Of a stretch of DNA of 64,000 bases, positions 16,890 to 25,283 are shown piece after piece. The position numbers and the translations under genes were made by a program. The stretch spans positions 124,001-188,000 of the forward strand of contig NZ_JARJEF010000007.1 in the NCBI RefSeq assembly GCF_029697505.1, written 5' to 3'. The notes under the pieces were generated by a model. That model was not told the DNA's origin. It saw nothing but the letters and a program-made list of their open reading frames with translations, and searched no databases. The DNA is from Pseudophaeobacter profundi (lineage in GTDB: Bacteria; Pseudomonadota; Alphaproteobacteria; Rhodobacterales; Rhodobacteraceae). The number at the start of each line of letters is the position of its first letter. Position 1 is the stretch's first letter.

Positions 16890-17369
16890 TCAGGCCCCTT
16901 TTTCCGGCGTCGCGCGCGGCTCTGGGCTGTCCCCCATCAAATATCGCGGCCCCTTTCCCTTGTGGGCGGCCTGATCCTGCGGATTGTAAAGCGCACATTT
17001 GGGTAAAGACAGGCAGCCGCACCCAATGCAGCCATCCAGATTGTCGCGCAGCTTTTGCAGCGTGTCGATTCGTGCATCCAGATGGGCCCGAAACCCGGTT
17101 GAAATACGCGCCCAATCCTGTGGCGTCGGGGTGCGCCCGCCCGGTAGGTCCTTTAGCAGCCCGCCGATTTCCGGCAGCGAAAACCCAAACTTCTGGGCAA
17201 TCATGATGAAACTTAGACGGCGAATATCGGCGCGATGAAACCGCCGCTGACCTCCGGCATTGCGCCAGGGTTCCAACAGGCCCTGCGCCTCGTAATAGCG
17301 AATCGCTGAAACCGCCAGGCCAGTGCGTTCGGACAGATAGCCAATGGCCACCCCTGCTGATTTTGCCAT
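16890..17369 (-). CDS. soxR: SoxR, [2Fe-2S] MerR-family redox regulator
   Basis: Redox-sensing transcription factor of 159 residues. The MerR winged helix (VAIGYLSERTGLAVSAIRYY) is followed by a dimerisation helix and the SoxR cluster motif C-X2-C-X-C-X5-C (Cys114, 117, 119, 125), the same spacing as in E. coli SoxR. I use the ATG at 17369, preceded by GAGAGG at a longish distance; an in-frame ATG at 17387 is possible. It is divergent from a VOC-domain gene and a MerR-type promoter with a dyad lies between them. A superoxide or redox-cycling-drug response is known for the family; the inducer here is unknown. Confidence 0.93.
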   Translation of the reverse strand: MAKSAGVAIGYLSERTGLAVSAIRYYEAQGLLEPWRNAGGQRRFHRADIRRLSFIMIAQKFGFSLPEIGGLLKDLPGGRTPTPQDWARISTGFRAHLDARIDTLQKLRDNLDGCIGCGCLSLPKCALYNPQDQAAHKGKGPRYLMGDSPEPRATPEKGA

Positions 17370-17402
17370 TTCTCGGAGACCTCTCATGTTCTGAAATAGT
17401 GC

Positions 17403-17433
17403 TTGAGCTAAAGTTAGGTTTAGGAATTACCGT
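17403..17433 (+). promoter_or_regulatory. MerR/SoxR-type promoter with 19-bp spacer
   Basis: TTGAGC (17403-17408) and TACCGT (17428-17433) are separated by 19 bp, the over-long spacer typical of MerR-family activated promoters. Between them CTAAA-GTTAGG-TTTAG (17408-17423) is a perfect 5-bp-arm dyad. It lies 46 bp before the VOC gene and between it and soxR, so SoxR is the obvious candidate. The -10 match is weak, as is usual for activated promoters. Confidence 0.6.
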
Positions 17434-17478
17434 AAGGCGACTCAGGTCAAAACGCTACTGAATTTAAGGAGAAAGCCG

Positions 17479-17862
17479 ATGAGCGCCGTTTTGGAACATG
17501 CCAATATTACCGTCACCGATCCCAAGACCACGGCCCAATGGATGCAAGCAGTCTTTGGCTGGCACATCCGCTGGTCTGGGGCGGCCAAGGAGGATGGCTT
17601 TACCATCCATATAGGCGGCGATGACAGCTATCTCGCGCTCTATACCCCGGCGACGCAGCCCAGCGCCGGGCCACGCAGCTATGGTATGCGCGGCGGGCTG
17701 AATCACTTGGCGGTAACAGTCAGCGACCTGGACGCCACCGAAAAGGCGGTGATCGCCGCCGGTTTCACCCCACAGAACCATGCCGACTACGAGCCGGGGC
17801 GGCGGTTCTACTTTCGCGATCAGGACGAAATTGAATACGAAGTGGTGCAATACGATGATTGA
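17479..17862 (+). CDS. VOC-family (glyoxalase-like) protein
   Basis: A 127-residue vicinal-oxygen-chelate domain: beta-alpha-beta repeats with metal-ligand candidates His8 (LEHANITV), His near LNHLAVTV and Glu near the end (DQDEIEYEVV). Such proteins include glyoxalases, fosfomycin/bleomycin resistance proteins and dioxygenases; the substrate cannot be read here. TTAAGGAGAAAG precedes the ATG. Divergence from soxR and the intervening MerR-type promoter suggest induction by redox stress, perhaps for detoxifying a redox-active or electrophilic compound (inference). Confidence 0.88.
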   Translation: MSAVLEHANITVTDPKTTAQWMQAVFGWHIRWSGAAKEDGFTIHIGGDDSYLALYTPATQPSAGPRSYGMRGGLNHLAVTVSDLDATEKAVIAAGFTPQNHADYEPGRRFYFRDQDEIEYEVVQYDD

Positions 17863-18036
17863 TCTCTTGTGGCAGGCCCAACTGCCCCGCCTGCCAGATC
17901 ACGGCATCTTTCCGCGCAGTCCAGGCCCAAAAACCGCAAAATCGACCGATTGAGCAGATTTGCCTGTGGACAGCCCATTGCCACCTCTTGAAATCTGCGC
18001 CCGGATTAGGTCAGGTAACTGCTAACACCAAGCTCG

Positions 18037-18061
18037 GCCCCGCTGCACTCTGTGGCGGGGC
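18037..18061 (+). terminator. GC-rich hairpin between VOC gene and greA
   Basis: GCCCCGC (18037-18043) pairs with GCGGGGC (18055-18061) around an 11-nt loop. Only a weak T-rich tail (CTGCCTTT) follows. It could end the VOC transcript, 175 bp earlier, or lie in the greA leader. Confidence 0.3.
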
Positions 18062-18122
18062 TCTGCCTTTGGTAAAAGCAACAACAGCTAGTGCGCTAGC
18101 CTAAATGACCTGGACCCAAGAT

Positions 18123-18593
18123 ATGGAAAAGATCCCAATGACCTCTGCGGGTCACACCGCACTCGAAGCTGAACTCAAGAACCTGAAATCGGTCGAGCGA
18201 CCCAATATCATCAAGGCAATCGCAGAAGCCCGCGAACTGGGCGACCTTTCGGAAAACGCCGAATACCATTCGGCGCGCGAAAAGCAGTCCTTCATCGAAG
18301 GTCGCGTCAAAGAGCTTGAGGGCATCCTCAGCCTTGCCGATGTCATTGATCCGGCCAAGCTTTCCGGCTCTGTCAAGTTTGGCGCCAAGGTCACCCTGGT
18401 CGATGAAGACACCGACGAAGAAAAAACCTGGCAGATCGTCGGCGAACATGAGGCCAACGTGGAGGCAGGTTTGCTGAACATCAAATCCCCCATTGCCCGC
18501 GCCCTGATCGGCAAAGACGAAGGCGACAGCGTCGAGGTCCGCACACCGGGCGGCGTACGCGGGTACGAAATTCTGGCCATTGCCTACGGCTGA
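18123..18593 (+). CDS. greA: Transcription elongation factor GreA
   Basis: Rescues backtracked RNA polymerase by stimulating transcript cleavage. 156 residues: N-terminal coiled coil with the acidic tip ([20 protein letters not shown]) and C-terminal FKBP-like domain ([30 protein letters not shown]). The start [11 protein letters not shown] is the conserved family N-terminus, so the ATG at 18123 is preferred to an in-frame ATG at 18105, although no strong Shine-Dalgarno is visible. Confidence 0.97.
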   Translation: MEKIPMTSAGHTALEAELKNLKSVERPNIIKAIAEARELGDLSENAEYHSAREKQSFIEGRVKELEGILSLADVIDPAKLSGSVKFGAKVTLVDEDTDEEKTWQIVGEHEANVEAGLLNIKSPIARALIGKDEGDSVEVRTPGGVRGYEILAIAYG

Positions 18594-18614
18594 CACGTCA
18601 ACTGACTGATACAC

Positions 18615-18649
18615 GCGCTGGCAGCCCGCACCTAGTGTCTTGCCAGCGC
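18615..18649 (+). terminator. Hairpin after greA
   Basis: GCGCTGGCA (18615-18623) and TGCCAGCGC (18641-18649) form a perfect 9-bp stem with a 17-nt loop, 21 bp after the greA stop. There is no T-tract, so it may be a weak terminator or an RNA 3'-end protector. Confidence 0.35.
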
Positions 18650-18722
18650 CCGCAAAACCACTAGCCTTGTTTCTGCAAACCCTGATTTCAACTGACCCAA
18701 CCTCCGCATTGCGAGCTCGCAC

Positions 18723-19802
18723 ATGACTGCCCAGGATGCCTCAAAACGCCCCTCTCCCTTTGCCGGGCACGGCGCTGACACTGGCCTTTCAGGTCCAAAC
18801 TCTGCGGGCAAGGGGCTACCGGGATCGCTGCTATCAGGCAACGACCAGGACAGCAGCGGCCTGGGCGGCGCCGAAGTGGTGGCGATTCTGCTGTCGGTGT
18901 TCTGGCTCTTGCTGGTGCTTGCGCTTTACCTGCTGGCACCTGCGGACCAGGGCCTGGCCCACTGGACGCCAACCCTGTTGACAGCGCTGGCAGTGGCCCT
19001 GCCACTGGTGCTGATCTGGGTCACCGCCTCTGGTCTGCGCTCGGCCCGGCAGATGCGCAGCGAATGCCAGCGCCTGCAGGCCGCCATCGACGGCCTGCGC
19101 CACAGCTATCTCAGCCATGCACAGCTGTCGGATGCCACCGACAACCCGACCGTCAACCAAAAACTGGCAGAAATCGCCGAAACCGCGCGCAAGACGGAAA
19201 CCGCGCTGGCCACCTTCCAAAGCAGCCGCACTGCCGCTGCACGCCCCGCCGTCCCGCCAGAGGCCACGCGTCTCGCCACCGAGGATCAGGGCAGTCTGGC
19301 ACTTGGCACCTCGGCCGAAGACATGGCCCTGCCACTGCCGACAGGGCAATTCATCCGGGCCCTGAATTTCCCCGAAACCGCCGAGGACCAGGAGGGCTTT
19401 GCCGCCCTGCGCGCCGCGCTCAAGGATCGCAAGGCCGCCCAGGTGGTGCAGGCGGCGCAGGATGTGCTGACCCTGCTCAGCCAGGATGGCATCTATATGG
19501 ATGACCTGCGCCCCGACATGGCCCGCCCCGAAATCTGGCGGCAGTTTGCCCAGGGCACCAGAGGCCGCGCCGTGGCCGCACTTGGTGGGGTGCGCGACCG
19601 GACCTCTTTGGCGCTGACCTCGGCGCGGATGAAACAGGATCCGATCTTCCGCGATGCGGCGCATCACTTCCTGCGCCGGTTTGATCGCATGTTCGCCGAG
19701 TTTGAAGCCCGCGCCAGCGATAGCGAAATCACCTCGCTTGGCGATACCCGCACCGCCCGCGCCTTTATGCTGGTGGGCCGGGTTGCAGGCACCTTCGACT
19801 AA
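18723..19802 (+). CDS. Unknown membrane protein with coiled coil (359 aa)
   Basis: I do not recognise a named family. A polar, Gly/Ser-rich N-terminus (1-47) is followed by two hydrophobic segments (about 49-70 and 82-102), a probable coiled coil (105-165) and a soluble C-terminal domain (about 210-355) with a conserved look: FIRALNFPETAEDQEGFAALRAAL, GIYMDDLRPDMARPEIWRQFAQGTRG and DPIFRDAAHHFLRRFDRMF. The topology suggests an inner-membrane anchor with both ends on the same side. It follows greA by 129 bp on the same strand and is convergent with moeA. Confidence 0.75.
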   Translation: MTAQDASKRPSPFAGHGADTGLSGPNSAGKGLPGSLLSGNDQDSSGLGGAEVVAILLSVFWLLLVLALYLLAPADQGLAHWTPTLLTALAVALPLVLIWVTASGLRSARQMRSECQRLQAAIDGLRHSYLSHAQLSDATDNPTVNQKLAEIAETARKTETALATFQSSRTAAARPAVPPEATRLATEDQGSLALGTSAEDMALPLPTGQFIRALNFPETAEDQEGFAALRAALKDRKAAQVVQAAQDVLTLLSQDGIYMDDLRPDMARPEIWRQFAQGTRGRAVAALGGVRDRTSLALTSARMKQDPIFRDAAHHFLRRFDRMFAEFEARASDSEITSLGDTRTARAFMLVGRVAGTFD

Positions 19803-19909
19803 AACGTATCGCGTGTTTTAGATGCTCAAGACCTGCCCCACTTTTAAGCAACATGCTCTCAGGGCAGCGGCGCATGGTACACCTCAACGCGCCCCAAGCA
19901 GGACCAGGC

Positions 19910-21166
19910 TCAAAGCGTGAAACTGCCATAGGGGATAAAGCGCACGCGGTCGCCCGGCTGGATATCGGCAGCGGCGTCGCCCAGCTCGACCAGCCCCTCG
20001 GCCCAGCTCAGCCCTGAAATCCGGCCCGAACCTTCGGATTTGAACACCTCGACCCGCCCGTCGCGCACGCGGGCGCGCAGGTATTCGCGCCGTCCCGGCT
20101 TTTTGCGCTTGGCGAAACCGGCAGGCAGATCAAATCCCTGCGGACTGTGCCAGCCGCTGCCCGCCATCAGGCCAATCGCCGGGCGGGCAAAAATCAGGGT
20201 GCAAACCAGCGCCGCCACCGGGTTTCCCGGCAGGCCAAAGACCGGGACCCCATCCCACATGGCCAGCGCCAGCGGGCGGCCCGGTTTCAGCGCGATGCGC
20301 CATTCCTGCAGCGCGCCGCTTTCGCGCAGCAGCGCCGAAACATGATCTTCATCGCCCGCCGAGGCACCGCCGCTGGTCAGAATGACATCCACCTCGGCGC
20401 GGGCGCTGTCAAACCGGGCGCGCAGGGCGTCGCGGTCATCGGGCACCCGCCCCAGATCCACCGGCCTCGCCCCCATCTGGCCCAGCAGGGCCAGCAACAT
20501 GGGACGATTGGCATCATAGATCTGCCCCGGTGCGGCCGCGTCCCCCGCCTCGCGCAGTTCATCCCCGGTCGACAGCACCCCAACGCGCAGTGGCAGATAG
20601 ACCACAAGATCCGAGAGACCGGCCGCAGCGGCCAGGGCCAGATCCGCCGGGGTGACCACCCGGCCCGCTGGCAGGATCACATCACCTGCCGCCACATCTT
20701 CGCCCGCCTTGCGGGTATTAGCCCCAAGTTTCAGCGGGCCGCGAAAGGCGATTTCACCCGTCCCAAGGGTCACGTCTTCCTCCAGAATGACCGTCTCCAC
20801 CCCCGCAGGCAGGGCCGCGCCGGTCAGGATGCGGATCGCCTGCCCCGCAGGTACTGCGCCGCGATAGGCCAGCCCGGCAGCCGCCCGCCCAGGTACCAGC
20901 GGCATCACATGGGCTCCTTCAGGCACCGCACCGGCAAAACCATAGCCATCAACCGCCGTATTGGGCTGCGGCGGGTTGGCACGCTGCGCGATCACATCCG
21001 CAGCCAGCACCCGCCCGACCGCAGCAGAGAGCGGCACGGCCTCTTGTCCGACCACCGCCCGCAGCCGCGCCCGCAAGAGCGATAGCGCCTCGTCGACCGG
21101 CGTCCAGTCGACCCCGGCGGGCAGGGAAAAACAATCATTGCGCAGCGGCGGTGGTTTCAGGGTCAT
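19910..21166 (-). CDS. moeA: Molybdopterin molybdotransferase MoeA
   Basis: Inserts molybdenum into adenylated molybdopterin. 418 residues, family length, with domains III and IV recognisable: NTAVDGYGFAG, the MoeA/MoCF-binding motif VLSTGDELREAG and LTSGGASAGDEDHV, plus LPGNPVAALV and the C-terminal beta domain. It is the last gene of a minus-strand run fdhD-mobA-mobB-moeA, 68 bp after mobB, supplying cofactor for molybdoenzymes encoded elsewhere (for example formate dehydrogenase). Confidence 0.96.
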   Translation of the reverse strand: MTLKPPPLRNDCFSLPAGVDWTPVDEALSLLRARLRAVVGQEAVPLSAAVGRVLAADVIAQRANPPQPNTAVDGYGFAGAVPEGAHVMPLVPGRAAAGLAYRGAVPAGQAIRILTGAALPAGVETVILEEDVTLGTGEIAFRGPLKLGANTRKAGEDVAAGDVILPAGRVVTPADLALAAAAGLSDLVVYLPLRVGVLSTGDELREAGDAAAPGQIYDANRPMLLALLGQMGARPVDLGRVPDDRDALRARFDSARAEVDVILTSGGASAGDEDHVSALLRESGALQEWRIALKPGRPLALAMWDGVPVFGLPGNPVAALVCTLIFARPAIGLMAGSGWHSPQGFDLPAGFAKRKKPGRREYLRARVRDGRVEVFKSEGSGRISGLSWAEGLVELGDAAADIQPGDRVRFIPYGSFTL

Positions 21167-21234
21167 CAGGTGGCTCGCAGTCTATCGGCATTGCTATGCG
21201 CCGGGCTATAGGGGTGGGTATGGGCGGGCAAAAC

Positions 21235-21726
21235 TCAGAGCGCCAGGTCTGCGGCGATGAAATCCGCAATACCGCTGGTGTCATCCAGATTGAACACCAC
21301 CCGGTCGCTTTCCAGCGGCACATCACTGGCCAAGGCCCGGATCGTGCCATCCCCCGGCGCAATCAAGGGCTGCCCCGCCGCCGCACGGTGGGCTTCTATC
21401 TTGGGATGAGGCGCGCGTTTGTAGCCCTCGACCAACACCAGATCAACCGGCGATATCCGCGCCAAAAGCTCTTGCAGCGTCGGCTCCTTTGCCCCGCGCA
21501 ATTCCTGCATCACGGCAACCCGGTGGGCCGAGGCCAGCACCACCTCCGAGGCGCCGGCCATGCGGTGCCGGTGGCTGTCGGTGCCGGGCTGGTCGACATC
21601 GGTGCTGTGATGCGCGTGTTTGATGGTGGAGACCTTGAGACCGCGATCGGTGAACTCGCTCACCAGCCGTTCCATCAGCCCGGTCTTGCCGCAGTTCTTC
21701 CAACCGGTAACACCGTAGAGTTTCAT
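21235..21726 (-). CDS. mobB: Molybdopterin-guanine dinucleotide biosynthesis protein B
   Basis: GTP-binding accessory of MobA in making the guanine dinucleotide form of the cofactor. 163 residues. The Walker A is GWKNCGKT (8-15), HAHHS and the DxxG-like segment follow, and LVLVEGYKRAPHPKIE is the typical MobB motif. Its ATG overlaps the mobA stop (ATGA), so the two are translationally coupled. Confidence 0.95.
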   Translation of the reverse strand: MKLYGVTGWKNCGKTGLMERLVSEFTDRGLKVSTIKHAHHSTDVDQPGTDSHRHRMAGASEVVLASAHRVAVMQELRGAKEPTLQELLARISPVDLVLVEGYKRAPHPKIEAHRAAAGQPLIAPGDGTIRALASDVPLESDRVVFNLDDTSGIADFIAADLAL

Positions 21727-22361
21727 TGCAGCAGCTCCTCGGCCCGGATCAGATCCGCAGGCGTGTTTACGTTGAAAAAGGGATCAAAGGGGGTGGCGTC
21801 AAACAGCGCTTCGCGCCCCCCGTGCTGGTCCGTCCAGATCACCACCTTGCGCAGCCCATCCTGCAGCGCCGCGCGCAGATCATCGCGCAGGGCAACCGGC
21901 CAGAGGCCAAAGGTCGGGTGGCGGTTCACCTTGCTGCGGCCGCCCGATTTCAGCTCTTCCCCGGTGCGCGGCGTTGTCGCCAGCACCAGCGGATGTGTCT
22001 GGCCCTGCGAGGCTGCAAGCAGCCGTGCCACCAGATCTGTCGGAAAAAACGGCGTATCGGCAGCGGCGGTGACGATGGCTTCTGCCCCCTGCCCGGCGGC
22101 CCAGTCAAGCCCGGCCAGCACCCCCGCAAGAGGGCCGGCAAAGCCTTCGATACTGTCGGCCACCACGGGCAGACCCAAATCAGCAAAGCGCACCGCATCG
22201 CCATTGGCGTTCAGAGCCATCCCAGCGACCTGCGGTGCCAGCCGATCGCGCACCCGCGCCAGCAGGCTTTGGCCGCCGATCTGCAACAGCCCCTTGTCGC
22301 CGCCGCCCATCCGGGTGGCAAGCCCGCCTGCGAGGATCACGCCCAGGGGTTTGGTCATCAT
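21723..22361 (-). CDS. mobA: Molybdenum cofactor guanylyltransferase MobA
   Basis: Transfers GMP from GTP to Mo-molybdopterin, giving the MGD cofactor of the DMSO-reductase/formate-dehydrogenase family. The nucleotidyltransferase signature VILAGGLATRMGGGDKGLL lies at the N-terminus, AADTPFFP is the metal-binding Asp region and FFNVNTPADL is the C-terminal motif. Two adjacent ATGs (22361 and 22358) follow a GGAG; I take the first, giving 212 residues. It overlaps mobB by four bases and lies 145 bp after fdhD. Confidence 0.95.
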   Translation of the reverse strand: MMTKPLGVILAGGLATRMGGGDKGLLQIGGQSLLARVRDRLAPQVAGMALNANGDAVRFADLGLPVVADSIEGFAGPLAGVLAGLDWAAGQGAEAIVTAAADTPFFPTDLVARLLAASQGQTHPLVLATTPRTGEELKSGGRSKVNRHPTFGLWPVALRDDLRAALQDGLRKVVIWTDQHGGREALFDATPFDPFFNVNTPADLIRAEELLQ

Positions 22362-22506
22362 CAATTCTCCGACCCGTTAGAAAGTCTTACCATCAGCAAC
22401 TCTTGGCTCTGGACCAAAGGTCCCCCACTAGCCACCCAGCATAGCGCGTCGCCCCTCATGGGTGGGCGCTGTGCTTGCGCGCGCGGACTGCCCATTCCTT
22501 CGTGCC

Positions 22507-23400
22507 TCATTCCGCGCTTTTCCGGCGATGTTTCTTTGCCTCAACCGGCGCATCGCGCGGATCCATGTCGCGCTCCAACCGTTCGTCGCCGGACAGACAG
22601 GTGAACCGCTGGCCCCGCATACGGCCAATCAGGGTCAGCCCCACCTGCTGGGCGATCTCGACGCCCCAGGCGGTAAAGCCCGAGCGCGAGGCCAGCACCG
22701 GGATACCCATCATCGCGGTCTTAATCACCATTTCGGATGTCATCCGACCGGTGGTATACATGATCTTGTCTGCCGCTTCGACGCCTTCGGACAGCATCCA
22801 ACCGGCGATCTTGTCCACCGCGTTATGGCGGCCCACATCCTCCATATAGACCAGCGGACGATCCTGCTGGCACAGCACGGTGCCATGGATCGCCCCGGCC
22901 TCCAGGTACAATGACGGCGTGCGGTTGATCTTATGCGCCAGCGCATAAAGCCAGGAGGATTTTACCGGGGTAGCGGGCAATTGCACGCCCTCCAGCCCCT
23001 CCATCATATCGCCAAAGACGGTGCCCACCGCGCAGCCCGACGTGCGGGTCTTTTTCTGCAGCTTTTCCTCATAGCTGGTCTCGGATGCGGTGCGCACCAC
23101 CACGGTCTCCAGCTCTTCGTCATAATCGACGCGCAGGATGTCTTCGTCCGGCGACAGCATCCCCTGATTGCGCAGAAAGCCAAGCGCCAGATATTCCGGG
23201 TAGTCGCCAATGGTCATGGCGGTGACAATTTCCTGCCGATTCAGATAGATGGTCAGCGGTCGTTCTTCGACCACCGACAGCGAGACAGGTTCTCCGTGTT
23301 CATTGCGGCCAGTGACCGCGCGGGTCAGACCTGCCGCGCCGGGATCGGGCGCGATCAGATAGTCTGCCAAAACCTCAGCCAGGTCAGAAGTATTTCCCAA
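22507..23400 (-). CDS. fdhD: Formate dehydrogenase accessory sulfurtransferase FdhD
   Basis: Delivers sulfur to the molybdenum site of formate dehydrogenases. 297 residues with NRQEIVTAMTIGDYPEYLALGFLRNQG, the sulfur-relay Cys123 in SGCAVG, and VYMEDVGRHNAVDKIAGW. The second Cys of the usual C-X2-C pair is Gly here (CAVG). No ATG occurs before residue 62, so translation must start at TTG (23400), which has GAGG 8 bases upstream. It heads the molybdenum-cofactor run and is divergent from azlC, with 55 bp between starts. No formate dehydrogenase structural gene lies in the window. Confidence 0.93.
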   Translation of the reverse strand: MGNTSDLAEVLADYLIAPDPGAAGLTRAVTGRNEHGEPVSLSVVEERPLTIYLNRQEIVTAMTIGDYPEYLALGFLRNQGMLSPDEDILRVDYDEELETVVVRTASETSYEEKLQKKTRTSGCAVGTVFGDMMEGLEGVQLPATPVKSSWLYALAHKINRTPSLYLEAGAIHGTVLCQQDRPLVYMEDVGRHNAVDKIAGWMLSEGVEAADKIMYTTGRMTSEMVIKTAMMGIPVLASRSGFTAWGVEIAQQVGLTLIGRMRGQRFTCLSGDERLERDMDPRDAPVEAKKHRRKSAE

Positions 23401-23455
23401 TTGCAGAGCCTCGCAAAGCTGCCTACCAAGTTCATATTGAACTTAGGATGGGCGC

Positions 23456-24211
23456 ATGGCTTTCACCACCACGAAATCGGCTTTTTGGAAAGGCATGCGG
23501 GACAGCGCGCCCTTTCTTCTGGTCTCGGGTCCTTTTGGCCTGCTGTTTGGGGTTCTCGCCGGGGAGGCGGGACTAAATGTCGCTGACGCCCTGGCCTTTT
23601 CACTGGCGGTTTTTGCTGGGTCTGCCCAGTTCACCGCGCTGCAACTGCTGCAAGAGAACACGCCGATAATGATCGTGCTGATCTCGGCCTTGGCGGTCAA
23701 CCTGCGGGTGGCGATGTATTCCGCCTCGCTCACGCCCTATCTGGGCGATGCGCCCCTTTGGCAGCGGGCCTGCGCCGCCTATCTGGTGGTGGATCAGTCC
23801 TATGCGCTCTCGGTGGTGAAATTCGAAACCGAACCCGAAATGACCGTGCCCCAGCGCATGGCCTATTTCTTTGGCACCAATGGATTGGTGGCACCGGGGT
23901 GGATGATTGCCACCCTGACTGGGGCGCTGGTGGGGGCCCAGATCCCCGCAAGCTGGGGGTTGGATTTTGTCCTGCCGCTGGCCTTTCTGGCGATGATTGG
24001 CCCGATGCTGCGCACCCCGGCGCATCTGGTGGCCTGCTTTACCGCCATCGTGGTCTCGCTGCCGGCCACCTTGATGCCCTATAACCTGGGGCTGATTGTC
24101 GCCGGGCTAGCAGGCATGATGGCAGGCGCCCAGGCCGAGCTGTGGTTTGAACGCAGGCTGGCAGGCCAGGCTGACCCCCAGCAGGCCAACAAACAGGAGA
24201 CCCCGTCATGA
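23456..24211 (+). CDS. azlC: AzlC-type branched-chain amino acid exporter, large subunit
   Basis: Inner-membrane protein of 251 residues with about seven hydrophobic segments. The N-terminal APFLLVSGPFGLLFGVLAGEAG and FAGSAQFTALQLL are typical of AzlC/YgaZ. With AzlD it exports branched-chain (or other) amino acids; the substrate is inferred from the family. AGGA lies 8 bases before the ATG. Its stop overlaps the azlD start (ATGA). Confidence 0.92.
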   Translation: MAFTTTKSAFWKGMRDSAPFLLVSGPFGLLFGVLAGEAGLNVADALAFSLAVFAGSAQFTALQLLQENTPIMIVLISALAVNLRVAMYSASLTPYLGDAPLWQRACAAYLVVDQSYALSVVKFETEPEMTVPQRMAYFFGTNGLVAPGWMIATLTGALVGAQIPASWGLDFVLPLAFLAMIGPMLRTPAHLVACFTAIVVSLPATLMPYNLGLIVAGLAGMMAGAQAELWFERRLAGQADPQQANKQETPS

Positions 24212-24540
24212 ATGGATTCACCCCGGGCGAGCTGTGGTTTGTCATCATCGGGCTAGCCCTTGGCAGCTTTGGCCTGCGCTTTGCCTTTATCGGCTTCATG
24301 GGCGGGCGGCCCATGCCGGAGTGGCTGATGCGGCATCTGCGCTATACGGCGGTGGCGATCATTCCCGCCCTTGTGGCGCCCCTTGTGGTCTGGCCCTCAA
24401 CCACCGGCGGTGCGCCCAGCCTGCCGCATCTGGCGGTGGCAGCGCTGACCTTTGTTGTGGGCTATCTGACCCGCAATGTGCTCTGGGCTCTGCTGAGCGG
24501 CGTCAGTGGCTTTTTGCTGCTGTTCTATCTGGCGGCCTAG
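24208..24540 (+). CDS. azlD: AzlD-type exporter small subunit
   Basis: 110 residues with four hydrophobic segments, the family size, and the internal RHLRYTAVAIIPALVAPLVV and YLTRNVLWALLSG regions of AzlD. It is the partner of AzlC, to which it is coupled by an ATGA overlap. It is convergent with the lipoprotein gene; a hairpin lies between them. Confidence 0.92.
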   Translation: MNGFTPGELWFVIIGLALGSFGLRFAFIGFMGGRPMPEWLMRHLRYTAVAIIPALVAPLVVWPSTTGGAPSLPHLAVAALTFVVGYLTRNVLWALLSGVSGFLLLFYLAA

Positions 24541-24548
24541 GACGGCAC

Positions 24549-24580
24549 AAAAAACGGCTGAACGGGTTACCGTTCAGCCG
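24549..24580 (-). terminator. Intrinsic terminator between azlD and the lipoprotein gene
   Basis: CGGCTGAACGG (24555-24565), a 4-nt loop and CCGTTCAGCCG (24570-24580) form an 11-bp perfect stem. On the minus strand it is followed by TTTTTT, so it ends the lipoprotein transcript. On the plus strand there is no T-tract. Confidence 0.88.
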
Positions 24581-24620
24581 CTCTCGATCTTCACAATGGT
24601 CCGCAGATACCTGATGCAGA

Positions 24621-25274
24621 TTACTGGCTCAGGGTCACGTTCCCTTCGGCCAGGGCCTTTTGCAGGTCCGGATCGTCATCTTCGTAGTATTTTGTGGTGA
24701 CAACACCGGGCATGGCCGCAAACTGTTCAGACAGTTTCACCGGATAGAAGGTCACCTTCATATCCTCAAACCCGGGCAGCTGGCGCAGAATGGACGCGGT
24801 GGAATTGGCGCAATAGGCCCCCGCCACCCGGCCATTGCTGACCGCCAGTTCATAGGCCCGCTGCGCCTGGGCTGGTGTAACTTCCAGCCGCTGCATCACC
24901 ACATGGTGGGTGCTGCGCGCATGGGCACCGCGATAGGCCAGAACCACAGGTGGCGTGATGCCAAACAGGACATCATTTCGTTCCGGCACCACATCGGCAT
25001 AAAAGGATCCGGCGGGATCAAAGATCACCCGCTCGGAGGCATTGATCATCAGTGATGTATGCCCCCCGGCCCCGGTGCGGTTGTTCACCATGGTGAACAA
25101 CGTCAGCGCCGGCGGGCCGTTATGCACATAGCTGGCCGCCGCCAGGGTTGCCGCATCGGCATTGGGTTTCTTTTGCTCCGAACAGCCCGCAACGGCAACG
25201 CAGCCCACCAAAAGGGCCGCCCGCAGCGCAACACGGCCCGGTGCCCGGTGCCACAGCACAGAAGCTGATGTCAT
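24621..25274 (-). CDS. Lipoprotein, possible permuted papain-fold enzyme
   Basis: 217 residues with a lipoprotein signal (LRAALLVGCVAVAGC). The mature part has GGHTSLMINASERVIFDPAG, then HARSTHHVVMQRLEV and AGAYCANSTASILRQLPG. A His in GGHTS ahead of a Cys in YCANS matches the order in circularly permuted NlpC/P60 (YiiX/LRAT-like) hydrolases; this is inference from motif order, not a confirmed family. The ATG at 25274 is preferred to a TTG two codons upstream. It begins 9 bp after the stop of the cytochrome oxidase subunit IV gene, so the two are probably co-transcribed. Confidence 0.75.
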   Translation of the reverse strand: MTSASVLWHRAPGRVALRAALLVGCVAVAGCSEQKKPNADAATLAAASYVHNGPPALTLFTMVNNRTGAGGHTSLMINASERVIFDPAGSFYADVVPERNDVLFGITPPVVLAYRGAHARSTHHVVMQRLEVTPAQAQRAYELAVSNGRVAGAYCANSTASILRQLPGFEDMKVTFYPVKLSEQFAAMPGVVTTKYYEDDDPDLQKALAEGNVTLSQ

Positions 25275-25283
25275 CTGCAATAA

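Noticed and set aside
20377-20607. Overlapping small frames inside moeA
   Set aside because: All are alternative frames of a gene with intact MoeA motifs; none has its own ribosome site.
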